DNA of 23,382 nucleotides from the IMG/VR virus record IMGVR_UViG_3300009507_001408, positions 1-23,382 of that record; one strand, written 5' to 3'. The notes below the pieces were generated by a model that saw only the letters and a list, made by a program, of their open reading frames with translations, was not told the DNA's origin and ran no database searches. This DNA comes from a virus. The translations under genes were made by a program, and so were the position numbers. Below, piece after piece: positions 1 through 6,032 of this stretch (the stretch's first letter is position 1; every line of letters begins with the position of its first letter).

Positions 1-552
1 AACCAGAACAACACCAAGACCGCATCCAAACTCTTGGGCTATCTAATTAAGGAAGACCACTGGTCACCATTTGAGATGGTGCATATGACAATGGAGATCA
101 AGACTACTCGTGATATCGCACGGCAGATTCTCCGTCACCGTTCGTTTTCATTCCAAGAGTTCTCCCAACGGTATGCGGTGAGTGAGAACATTAATGTGGT
201 TCGTGAGACCCGAACCCAAGATGAGAAGAACCGACAGAACTCTATTGTGACTGATGACCAATATCTCAAGGACGAGTGGTTCCGATCTCAAGCAAGGGTT
301 CGTTACTTGGCCAAGAAGGAATACGAAGGTGCGTTGAAGTTAGGCATCGCAAAGGAACAGGCACGGGCATTGTTGCCCGAAGGTCTGACCGAGACAACCT
401 TGTATATGGCAGGTAGTCTACGCAGTTGGATTCATTACTGTGACCTGAGACGAGCAAATGGCACACAGAAGGAGCATATGATCGTGGCAGACCAGTGTTG
501 GGATATTATTGGTCAACACTTCCCTGATATAGTGAAGGCACTTGATGAGTGA
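1..552 (+). CDS. thyX: Flavin-dependent thymidylate synthase ThyX (5' end cut by window)
   Basis: ThyX makes dTMP from dUMP using methylene-tetrahydrofolate, FAD and NADPH. The frame is open to base 1, so the true start lies upstream and about 30 N-terminal residues are probably missing; an in-frame TTG at 34 is internal. The ThyX signature RHRX7S is visible as RHRSFSFQEFSQRY, encoded at about 130-171. A second conserved block, ARALLPEG followed by SWIHYCDLR, matches the family's LP...T...R.W.HF..R region that contacts dUMP and flavin. The gene overlaps the next start by 8 bases. With the DUF3310 gene downstream it suggests the phage boosts its own dTTP supply. Confident call. Confidence 0.95.
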   Translation, partial: NQNNTKTASKLLGYLIKEDHWSPFEMVHMTMEIKTTRDIARQILRHRSFSFQEFSQRYAVSENINVVRETRTQDEKNRQNSIVTDDQYLKDEWFRSQARVRYLAKKEYEGALKLGIAKEQARALLPEGLTETTLYMAGSLRSWIHYCDLRRANGTQKEHMIVADQCWDIIGQHFPDIVKALDE

Positions 553-1216
553 GATAACGATTCGCAATAAGGACTTTCTGAAACTTCTTGACGATACTGT
601 TGAGAGGTTTCTGCCTCATCGTGAACTGATGACTGAGTTGTCGGCAAACGAGGGTGGAGTTGCTATCGGACGAGGTAAGTTCTATTGCGAACCACGACAC
701 CTTCAAGAGATGATTCGGAAGGGTGCTGATCATATCGGGTTTCCCGAACACGCATATGGGTTTCAAGTGTCCCACGGTGCCAAGTCTCATCCTGAGATAT
801 TTGAACCATTGAAGATGTTGACTAAGAGTGAACTGGTTCGTATGTTTGGTGCCAAGGGCAACTCCCTGACATCCTACTATCCTCCCAATGGGTATGTGGG
901 TTGGCACACGAACTGGAACGCGCATGGTTACCAGATGATTATCACTTGGTCAGAAGACGGTGATGGTCACTTCTCTTATTATGATAAAGAGAAAGATGAG
1001 ATTATCACAGAGAAAGATGTTAAGGGGTGGCAAGCAAGGTGGTATCGGTTTGGTCGTGTAGACGAACCAGAACATCATTGTTGGCACACTGCTTGGACTA
1101 ACTGTCCGAGGTTTACCCTTGCGTTCAAGTTTCCCTATGGGGATTATGGTGAGAGAGAAGACCAAGCACTTGAAGCAATCCAAGACCTGATTTGTGAAAT
1201 GGAAACAAGTACTTGA
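545..1216 (+). CDS. 2OG-Fe(II) oxygenase-like protein with an HxN metal motif
   Basis: A 223-residue protein starting at ATG 545 inside the end of thyX; a TTG at 542 is less likely. The C-terminal half looks like the double-stranded beta-helix of 2-oxoglutarate/Fe(II) dioxygenases: YYPPNGYVGWHTNWN at about 111-125, then TWSEDGDGHFSYYD, then HHCWHTAWTNCPRFTLAF at 177-194. The likely ligands are H121 and a distal His (H178 or H181), with R189 as the 2-oxoglutarate arginine. The usual HxD carboxylate is replaced by N123, so activity is uncertain. Small proteins of this type are common in marine T4-like phages, where their substrates are mostly unknown. It shares no similarity I can see with the second oxygenase at 10351 beyond the fold. 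Confidence 0.65.
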   Translation: MSEITIRNKDFLKLLDDTVERFLPHRELMTELSANEGGVAIGRGKFYCEPRHLQEMIRKGADHIGFPEHAYGFQVSHGAKSHPEIFEPLKMLTKSELVRMFGAKGNSLTSYYPPNGYVGWHTNWNAHGYQMIITWSEDGDGHFSYYDKEKDEIITEKDVKGWQARWYRFGRVDEPEHHCWHTAWTNCPRFTLAFKFPYGDYGEREDQALEAIQDLICEMETST

Positions 1217-1241
1217 CTTTTCGCCATAATGGTGATATACT
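1213..1241 (+). promoter_or_regulatory. Sigma70-type promoter for the DUF3310-KAS-desaturase operon
   Basis: TTGACT (1213-1218) and TATACT (1236-1241) with a 17-base spacer. The -35 overlaps the stop codon of the preceding oxygenase gene. Transcription should begin near 1248 and read the genes from 1274 onward. Seen directly in sequence; usage is inferred. Confidence 0.8.
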
Positions 1242-1273
1242 GTACACTTATATAACTTAATTGAGGGAAAATC

Positions 1274-1564
1274 GTGAAAGGATCAATGCAACATAATATT
1301 GAATACAAGTATGCCGAAGACAAGGCAATGACCGAACTAATGGATTATATTGATGGAACCTATGGAGAACACTACTCCAAGAATAAGTTTCAAGCAACTG
1401 AGTTTATTATTGATGGTGGTCATGGTGATGGTTTCTGTATCGGTAACATAATGAAGTATGCCCAACGGTATGGTAACAAGAATGGTTACAATCGTGCTGA
1501 CTTGATGAAGGTGTTACACTACGCAATCATCCAACTTCATGTACATGATGTGAATGGTAGGTAA
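1274..1564 (+). CDS. DUF3310 family protein (nucleotide-kinase-like, T7 gp1.7 relative)
   Basis: A 96-residue protein. The block GDGFCIGNIMKYAQRYGNKN followed by RADLMKVLHYAIIQL is the recognisable DUF3310 core (FxxGNxxKYxxRY...DLxKAxxY). The family includes T7 gp1.7, a phage nucleotide kinase acting on dTMP and dGMP, so a role in dNTP supply beside thyX is plausible, but the link is at family level only. The GTG start at 1274 has GAGGG at 1263-1267, six bases upstream; an in-frame ATG at 1286 has a poorer spacing. It is the first gene after the 1213 promoter. Confidence 0.75.
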   Translation: MKGSMQHNIEYKYAEDKAMTELMDYIDGTYGEHYSKNKFQATEFIIDGGHGDGFCIGNIMKYAQRYGNKNGYNRADLMKVLHYAIIQLHVHDVNGR

Positions 1565-1566
1565 TT

Positions 1567-2730
1567 ATGAAAGATAGAGTAGTTGTTACTGGTGTAGGTT
1601 TGGTGGACACCCTTGGAACATATCCGATGGAGTGTTTTGAGAATATGATTGATGATCATTATGAACCACCTATTGACTTTGAGACTGACGTAGAATCCCT
1701 TAAAGGGAATAAGTGTTTTAGAGCACGTGAAGTAAACTATGTGATTCCCGAGGGGATTTGTAAAACTACCCATGCTTCACTATCTACCGCATCTAAGAAT
1801 GCTATTCATGTTGTGCAACAGGCAATAGGTGACATTGACAGTACTGATGTTGCGGTGGTTTTCAGTTCGGTTGCTATTAAACAAGAGACTATGGCAAAAC
1901 CTTTCCTTGATAAGATGATAGGTGGCAGACGTTTGTCCCCCCGCAGTGGAGTGCAGTACCTAAAAGACTTTACTGTAGGAATGCTCAGTCAAGTGTTTGA
2001 TTTCCGTGGTGCGTGTGTCAGTATGGATGCCGCCTGTGCGACTGGTCTGTATTCTATTGACTACGGGATGCATTTACTAGATACCCATAAGTTTGTTGTT
2101 GTGGGTGGTACTGATAGTCCCGCAGTAGATGACAACATGTTTATCTTCAGTCAGTTGGGTGCACTTGGTACCGAGTCAAGACCCTTTGATAAGAAACGTG
2201 ATGGGTTCATTATGGGTGAGGGTGCAGGTGCCATGTTATTAGAGAAAGAGTCTGATGCACGAGCACGAGGTGCCAACATCATTGGATACATCAACACCGT
2301 ATCTCATCATACGGATGGAGCACTTGGTAAACCTACTGCACCAGACCCTAACTGTACAGGATCACTTGCGGCAATGCGATCCGTAACAAATGATTCTGCG
2401 GGAGAAATTGCCTTTGTAAATGCTCATGGCACATCAACTCCATTGGGAGATGACCTAGAGTATAATGCAATTCAACAAGTTGTGCCTAGTGTACCCGTGA
2501 TTAGTTTCAAGTCAAAGGTGGGACACTCTCTCGCGGCAAGTGGTATCAACGAAACAATCTATAGTTTGATGTGTCTTTACAACGGAGTGGTACCGAAGAA
2601 CTTCAATATAGATGACTGTGATCACGAATTTGTCTATAAATACAAGAAACAGGTTAAAGATAAGTTTGCGATGAAGAATTCATTTGCCTTTGGAGGCAGG
2701 TCTTCTTCATTGATATTGGAGGTGGAATGA
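1567..2730 (+). CDS. Beta-ketoacyl-ACP synthase (KAS I/II, FabB/FabF-like)
   Basis: A 387-residue condensing enzyme of the thiolase fold, which extends acyl-ACP with malonyl-ACP in fatty-acid synthesis. All catalytic residues of the family are present: nucleophile C157 in MDAACATG, H287 in NAHGTSTPLGD, K315 and H320 in FKSKVGHSLAASG, and the C-terminal NSFAFGGRSSS loop. N-terminal VVVTGVGLVDTLG matches the family start. Length is slightly under bacterial FabF (about 410). It begins two bases after the DUF3310 stop and overlaps the desaturase by 4 bases (ATGA), so the two are probably translated together. No acyl carrier protein is visible here, so it would have to use host ACP. A complete KAS in a phage is unusual; a role in polyketide-type chemistry cannot be excluded. 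Confidence 0.9.
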   Translation: MKDRVVVTGVGLVDTLGTYPMECFENMIDDHYEPPIDFETDVESLKGNKCFRAREVNYVIPEGICKTTHASLSTASKNAIHVVQQAIGDIDSTDVAVVFSSVAIKQETMAKPFLDKMIGGRRLSPRSGVQYLKDFTVGMLSQVFDFRGACVSMDAACATGLYSIDYGMHLLDTHKFVVVGGTDSPAVDDNMFIFSQLGALGTESRPFDKKRDGFIMGEGAGAMLLEKESDARARGANIIGYINTVSHHTDGALGKPTAPDPNCTGSLAAMRSVTNDSAGEIAFVNAHGTSTPLGDDLEYNAIQQVVPSVPVISFKSKVGHSLAASGINETIYSLMCLYNGVVPKNFNIDDCDHEFVYKYKKQVKDKFAMKNSFAFGGRSSSLILEVE

Positions 2731-3443
2731 TAACAAATTGGATAGGTAAAAGAACTGGATACGTGCATACGACATTCTATATGTTGTGTGTACTTCTTGC
2801 TATTGTATGGTTGCCATCATACTCTATTATAGAGTTGTCAGTCTGGTTTGTGCCTTTCTATTTACTCGCGGCATATTTAATCTCAGGATTCCAACATAGG
2901 TATTGTTCACATAAGTCTTGGCAACCAAGTCTTAGAGTTGAATCTATTAGTGCGTTTCTTTGTGCCGCATTCTTATTGACACCATCTATGGGGTGGGCAT
3001 CTACTCATAGGACTCATCATAAACACACTGATACCGATAAAGACCCACATGGGAATGCTCATAGTATTCTACGTAACTTCTTAGTATTCAATTACCCACC
3101 CAAGATGACTCTGATTCCTAGATGGATGCTTAGACATCCTGTCTATCAACTCCAAGCAAAGTACTACTGGGAGACGGGTATTGTGGTAGGTGCATTGATG
3201 TTCTTGGTAGGATTAGGAACCGCATGGGTGTCATTCATTGCATTCTGTTATATCTTCCAAGTCACTTTGAATATGATCGGTCATCTGAATAGGAATCCAG
3301 TGAACAATACTATAGGTGCGATAATGTGGGGAGGTGAGTTATATCATAAGAACCACCATGACAAACCTAGTCTATCGCAGTTTGGTTTATTTGACGCAAC
3401 ATACCACTTTTTTATTAAACACTTAGATACTAGAGGTAAATGA
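2727..3443 (+). CDS. Membrane fatty-acid (acyl-CoA/acyl-lipid) desaturase
   Basis: A 238-residue integral membrane protein with the three histidine boxes of the stearoyl-CoA/DesC-type desaturases that bind the di-iron centre: HRYCSH (57-62), HRTHH (94-98) and HKNHH (207-211). There are hydrophobic segments near 15-30, 36-55, 72-88 and 150-182. The NMIGHLNRNPVNN stretch before the third box is also typical. It is shorter than most bacterial homologues (about 270-320), mainly at the N-terminus, but keeps all metal ligands. Desaturases need electrons from a ferredoxin or cytochrome b5; none is encoded nearby. The ATGA overlap with the ketosynthase implies a joint role in changing the host's membrane acyl chains (inference). 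Confidence 0.9.
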   Translation: MITNWIGKRTGYVHTTFYMLCVLLAIVWLPSYSIIELSVWFVPFYLLAAYLISGFQHRYCSHKSWQPSLRVESISAFLCAAFLLTPSMGWASTHRTHHKHTDTDKDPHGNAHSILRNFLVFNYPPKMTLIPRWMLRHPVYQLQAKYYWETGIVVGALMFLVGLGTAWVSFIAFCYIFQVTLNMIGHLNRNPVNNTIGAIMWGGELYHKNHHDKPSLSQFGLFDATYHFFIKHLDTRGK

Positions 3444-3445
3444 TT

Positions 3446-3652
3446 ATGTACGAGATTTTTAATATGTTTGTAGGATTCTGTATAGTTATGATGGGGTTCC
3501 TTCTGCTATACATGAACCTTCATATGGAGAAAGAGAAAGCATGTGGAGATTCACTTCCCCTCCCGTGGGAGAAGGGTGGATGGATGAATCGCGCCAAACG
3601 AAAGATATTTGACAAGTCAGACATCATATATCGCGATGGTGATAATACTTAA
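3446..3652 (+). CDS. Small single-pass membrane protein, unknown
   Basis: A 68-residue protein with one hydrophobic helix (about residues 4-24, FNMFVGFCIVMMGFLLLYMN) and a charged C-terminal tail with WEKGGWMNRAKRK. AGAGG at 3432-3436 is nine bases from ATG 3446; an upstream in-frame ATG at 3440 overlaps the desaturase stop and is also possible. It is the last gene of the KAS-desaturase operon, since a new promoter follows at 3661. It might assist the desaturase in the membrane, but nothing in the sequence proves this. Function not recognised. Confidence 0.6.
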   Translation: MYEIFNMFVGFCIVMMGFLLLYMNLHMEKEKACGDSLPLPWEKGGWMNRAKRKIFDKSDIIYRDGDNT

Positions 3653-3660
3653 AATAATGC

Positions 3661-3690
3661 TTGACAATCCTTGTTCATTCGTGTTATAAT
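3661..3690 (+). promoter_or_regulatory. Sigma70-type promoter, consensus hexamers
   Basis: TTGACA (3661-3666) and TATAAT (3685-3690), both perfect consensus, with an 18-base spacer. The -10 and leader (3685-3708) are repeated exactly at 11820-11843. It drives the small-protein genes from 3717. Confidence 0.85.
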
Positions 3691-3708
3691 ACTTGTATTG
3701 AGAATGAG
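3685..3708 (+). repeat. Leader repeat type B, copy 1
   Basis: 24 bases from the -10 box into the 5' leader are identical to 11820-11843. The conserved part includes TTGTATTGAGAATGAG just before the ribosome-binding region, so the copies probably share start site and translation signals. Confidence 0.8.
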
Positions 3709-3716
3709 GAATGATT

Positions 3717-4061
3717 ATGAATATTATTGAATATACCACTGATGTGAATGCCAACGGGTCTTCCCGTCAAAGCACTACCAACACCACCTATGACAAGTTA
3801 GTATCCGTTCTGGGTGAACCGACCTATGTTGATATGGGTCGTGATGAGAAAGTCAACTGTGAATGGTCTATGAAGGTTGAGTACCAAAACCCACTGTCTG
3901 ATGACCCCACTGATACTAAGACCGATATTGTCACCATCTACAACTGGTGTACTGGTAGTATCCCCTATACACTTTACCCTTGGCATATTGGTGGTAAGTC
4001 ACTGATTGCCGAAGAGTTAGTTAACACAATTATCCGTAATGAAATTTCACCGAAGGAGTGA
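3717..4061 (+). CDS. Small conserved phage protein, unknown function
   Basis: A 114-residue soluble protein beginning MNIIEYTTDVNANG. GAGGA at 3706-3710 lies six bases before ATG 3717, so this start is preferred over the ATG at 3711, which directly abuts it. The middle (TYDKLVSVLGEPT ... VNCEWSMKVEY) and end (VTIYNWCTG ... YPWHIGGKS) have the look of a small, compact alpha/beta domain that I have seen in phage hypothetical proteins, but I cannot assign a fold or role. First gene after the 3661 promoter. Confidence 0.7.
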   Translation: MNIIEYTTDVNANGSSRQSTTNTTYDKLVSVLGEPTYVDMGRDEKVNCEWSMKVEYQNPLSDDPTDTKTDIVTIYNWCTGSIPYTLYPWHIGGKSLIAEELVNTIIRNEISPKE

Positions 4062-4066
4062 TTAAT

Positions 4067-4165
4067 ATGATGACACAAGAACAGTACGCACGATTATCAG
4101 GAGCAATCTACGGATTGTATATCCTAATCTTTACAACCTCTTTATTGAATATGGTGACACAATGA
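4067..4165 (+). CDS. Tiny membrane protein, 32 residues, unknown
   Basis: Begins MMTQEQYARLSGAIYG and continues into a hydrophobic helix of about 15 residues (LYILIFTTSLLNMV). GGAG at 4055-4058 is eight bases from the ATG, and its stop overlaps the next start as ATGA at 4162-4165. The ribosome-binding site and coupling to both neighbours support a real gene despite its size. Role unknown. Confidence 0.55.
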   Translation: MMTQEQYARLSGAIYGLYILIFTTSLLNMVTQ

Positions 4166-4353
4166 GTAGAATGGGACAGTTTGTTTACGAATGCCAAGAG
4201 ATTGCTGAGAGCAATTACAACGAATCACGTGAGGTAGTTATTGCTGAAGTGGAGAGAGCATTCTTCCGAGATAAGTCATTGATCCCGATGGCAATGACTG
4301 CCGCACTGGATCACTGGGAAGAGATTCAAATGGACTTGCAGAGTACCTATTAA
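4162..4353 (+). CDS. Small soluble helical protein, unknown
   Basis: A 63-residue acidic protein, MSRMGQFVYECQEIAE..., probably all helical, with no motif I recognise. It is translationally coupled (ATGA) to the tiny membrane protein before it. Its stop codon is followed at once by a TATAAATA box at 4355. Likely an early accessory protein; function unknown. Confidence 0.6.
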   Translation: MSRMGQFVYECQEIAESNYNESREVVIAEVERAFFRDKSLIPMAMTAALDHWEEIQMDLQSTY

Positions 4354-4354
4354 T

Positions 4355-4362
4355 TATAAATA
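4355..4362 (+). promoter_or_regulatory. T4-type late promoter box (TATAAATA)
   Basis: A perfect TATAAATA in the 28-base gap before the small gene at 4382. In T4 this box occupies about -13 to -6, which would put the start near 4368 and leave AGGAG (4371-4375) in the transcript. Late usage is inferred. Confidence 0.5.
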
Positions 4363-4381
4363 CAGTCTTTAGGAGTGCGTT

Positions 4382-4552
4382 ATGCAAAAGGCAAAGAGAA
4401 TAAAGTCTCGTCATGCACGAGTACTGTTTGATAAGGACAGTCCTTTTACCCACAAAGTGGTACCAGACAAGACGAAATACAAAAGAAAATCCAAATATCC
4501 TCGCAATCGCGGGGATTTTTTTTACCTTTTAGAAGTCAATCTGTATAAATAA
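4382..4552 (+). CDS. Small basic protein, 56 residues, terminator inside the gene
   Basis: Starts MQKAKRIKSRHARVLFDKDS and is strongly basic through KTKYKRKSKYPRNRG. AGGAG (4371-4375) lies six bases before the ATG. The last third of the frame is formed by an intrinsic terminator (4498-4523) whose T-run encodes the FF of DFFYLLEVNLYK. The gene could therefore be only partly transcribed past its own end, or the real product may be shorter in other strains. Possibly a small nucleic-acid-binding protein from its charge; that is inference. Confidence 0.5.
   Translation: MQKAKRIKSRHARVLFDKDSPFTHKVVPDKTKYKRKSKYPRNRGDFFYLLEVNLYK
4498..4523 (+). terminator. Rho-independent terminator
   Basis: A 7-bp stem (TCCTCGC with GCGGGGA, one G-T pair, four-base loop) followed by eight T residues at 4516-4523. 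It separates the sigma70-driven small genes from the envelope gene chain that starts at 4559. Confidence 0.85.
4544..4551 (+). promoter_or_regulatory. Possible T4-type late promoter for the curli/cyclase gene chain
   Basis: TATAAATA between the terminator and ATG 4559. No sigma70 -35/-10 pair is visible in this gap, so it is the best candidate for driving 4559-10385. T4 spacing would place the start around 4557, giving a nearly leaderless transcript for the first gene, which is odd and lowers confidence. Confidence 0.4.
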
Positions 4553-4558
4553 AGGTGT

Positions 4559-4837
4559 ATGGATATATTCACCCTAATAAACGAATTGGGGTTTCCTATC
4601 GCATCCGCCTTAATCGGTGGTTTCTTTATGTTTCTGACACTGAAATATATCATGGATGGCGTAATCGGGCAAGTGAAGTCGTTACGAGGTATAGTGGGAA
4701 GTCTTGATAATCGTGTAAAAACTATGAACCATGATATGGTTCGTATGGATACTACTATGTGTGTTGTTCTGGGAATAAGACCAGACCTCAATCGTATTAG
4801 TAGAGCAGACGGTAAAGAAGATGCAAGGAGAGATTGA
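4559..4837 (+). CDS. Small membrane protein, holin-like layout, paralogue of the one at 5315
   Basis: 92 residues: a short N-terminus, one hydrophobic helix at about 11-30 (GFPIASALIGGFFMFLTLKYI), then a soluble helical tail with SLDNRVKTMNHDMVRMD. The same plan and motif order (FGFPI..A, then a heptad-like D.R...ND..R) recur in the protein at 5315, so the pair looks like diverged duplicates. The layout resembles small phage membrane proteins of the BhlA/UviB type, some of which act as holins, but similarity is in architecture only. AAGG lies just upstream of ATG 4559. It heads the gene chain that leads into csgF and csgG. Confidence 0.6.
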   Translation: MDIFTLINELGFPIASALIGGFFMFLTLKYIMDGVIGQVKSLRGIVGSLDNRVKTMNHDMVRMDTTMCVVLGIRPDLNRISRADGKEDARRD

Positions 4838-5313
4838 TGGTTGACCCCTTTACGGCAGTAGCAACAGCAACTGCGGCATTCAATGGTATCAAGAAAATGG
4901 TTGAGGCAGGACAGAATATAGAGTCCACCTTCGGTCAGATTGGTAAGTGGTACGGAGCAGTTGCTGACTTCAATGAGGCAAAGAGACAAGCAGAGAACCC
5001 ACCACTTTTTAAGAAATTGGTAAACAAGACTTCGGTTGAAGAGGAGGCAATGAATGCCTTCATTCAAGAGAAGAAGATAAAAGAACAAGAAACACAATTG
5101 CGTGAACTGTTACTTTACATGTACGGACCTAGTGCGTACAGTGAGTTGACTCAAATGCGTAGAGAGATAAGGGACAAACGAGAGCAGACGGTATACGCAC
5201 AAGCACGTAGACAGAAAGCATTCTTTTGGAATGCACTCGGTTGGAGTTCCGTAGTAGTTCTTGCCTATGGATTCTGGTATATGGTGATGCTAATTGTAAA
5301 CGCAAGTCAGTGA
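4837..5313 (+). CDS. Tail-anchored helical membrane protein, probably a phage structural or envelope protein
   Basis: 158 residues starting at ATG 4837 (AAGGAG at 4825-4830), overlapping the previous stop by one base. The N-terminus MVDPFTAVATATAAFNGIKK is a glycine/alanine-rich helix; the middle (residues about 40-130) is charged and coiled-coil-like, with VEEEAMNAFIQEKKIKEQE and MYGPSAYSELTQMRREIR. A C-terminal transmembrane helix at about 132-154 (NALGWSSVVVLAYGFWYMVM) anchors it. I recall similar unnamed proteins in marine T4-like phages but cannot name a function. Placed between the two paralogous small membrane proteins, it may form a complex with them (inference). Confidence 0.6.
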   Translation: MVDPFTAVATATAAFNGIKKMVEAGQNIESTFGQIGKWYGAVADFNEAKRQAENPPLFKKLVNKTSVEEEAMNAFIQEKKIKEQETQLRELLLYMYGPSAYSELTQMRREIRDKREQTVYAQARRQKAFFWNALGWSSVVVLAYGFWYMVMLIVNASQ

Positions 5314-5314
5314 T

Positions 5315-5563
5315 GTGGAAATAGTAGACACGGTAAAAGATTTTGGTTTTCCTATAGTTGCGGCAGTTGGTATGTTGTACATGATTTACTTCGTCTGGAA
5401 AACAATTACCAGTGAAGTGGAAAAGAATCTAGAAGAAACGATGACCACCCTAATAGGACTAATTGACCGCATTAGAATGCTTGATAATGATATAATACGA
5501 TTGCAACAGAAATTAGATACTGCAATTGAAATGAGGAGAAAAAAAGATGAAGAAGAGACATAG
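5315..5563 (+). CDS. Small membrane protein, paralogue of the one at 4559
   Basis: 82 residues from GTG 5315, one base after the previous stop codon. A hydrophobic helix at about 11-29 (FGFPIVAAVGMLYMIYFVWK) is followed by a coiled-coil-like tail (IDRIRMLDNDIIRLQQKLD) ending in basic and acidic clusters. It shares its plan with the 4559 protein. Possible holin or inner-membrane scaffold; not proven. The end overlaps the csgF gene by 17 bases, which couples it to the curli genes. Confidence 0.6.
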   Translation: MEIVDTVKDFGFPIVAAVGMLYMIYFVWKTITSEVEKNLEETMTTLIGLIDRIRMLDNDIIRLQQKLDTAIEMRRKKDEEET

Positions 5564-6032
5564 TTGGATACAACTCCTTGAGGGTATGTCACTGACAGTT
5601 GCGATGATTATGATGTTACTCGTAATCACAGAACTATCATTTGCCGCACCCATAGAGCACAAATTCAAATCCCCTTCCTTCAGTGGTATTAATCAATCTA
5701 GTCACTATCTTACCATTGAGAATCAAGAGACCTCTCGGAAAGACGCGATCAAACAAGAATTGAAAGACCTCCAAGAACAATTGGAGAGGGATGCCGAGAA
5801 CACGACTCTGGCAAAGTTTATTAGGAATGTTGAAAGTAGAATTTATTCTACATTGTCCAGACAAATAGTAGATGGTATGTTTGGAGAGAATCCTTCTACT
5901 ACTGGTGAGTTCAACATAGAAGGAACGGGTATATCGTATGTCACTGATGGTGATGTTGTGATATTGACAATTACAGACGAGGATGGCAGTGTTACGACTA
6001 TTACTATTCCCCTTGGTGATTTTGGTATCTAG
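5547..6032 (+). CDS. csgF: CsgF-like curli secretion accessory protein
   Basis: 161 residues. A long N-terminal hydrophobic segment (11-32) ends in ELSFA, a good signal-peptidase site after A33, so the mature protein begins APIEHKFKSPSFSG. This matches the start of mature CsgF (F.F.NP.FGG in E. coli), the segment that threads into the CsgG barrel. The C-terminal region (DGDVVILTITDEDGSVTTITI) matches CsgF's final beta hairpin (ITD..TG..ttI.v). Mature length of about 128 is close to E. coli CsgF (119). AGGAG at 5534-5538 precedes ATG 5547. It overlaps csgG by 44 bases, as expected for partners. Family assigned by reading the sequence, not by search. Confidence 0.8.
   Translation: MKKRHSWIQLLEGMSLTVAMIMMLLVITELSFAAPIEHKFKSPSFSGINQSSHYLTIENQETSRKDAIKQELKDLQEQLERDAENTTLAKFIRNVESRIYSTLSRQIVDGMFGENPSTTGEFNIEGTGISYVTDGDVVILTITDEDGSVTTITIPLGDFGI

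Noticed and set aside
2635-2642. TATAAATA inside the ketosynthase gene, before the desaturase
   Set aside because: Encodes a Tyr-Lys-Tyr stretch, and the desaturase is already coupled to the upstream gene by ATGA; judged coincidental.
4522-5097. Open frame of 191 codons on the minus strand
   Set aside because: Antisense to two coupled membrane-protein genes; all supported genes lie on the + strand and no promoter reads it.
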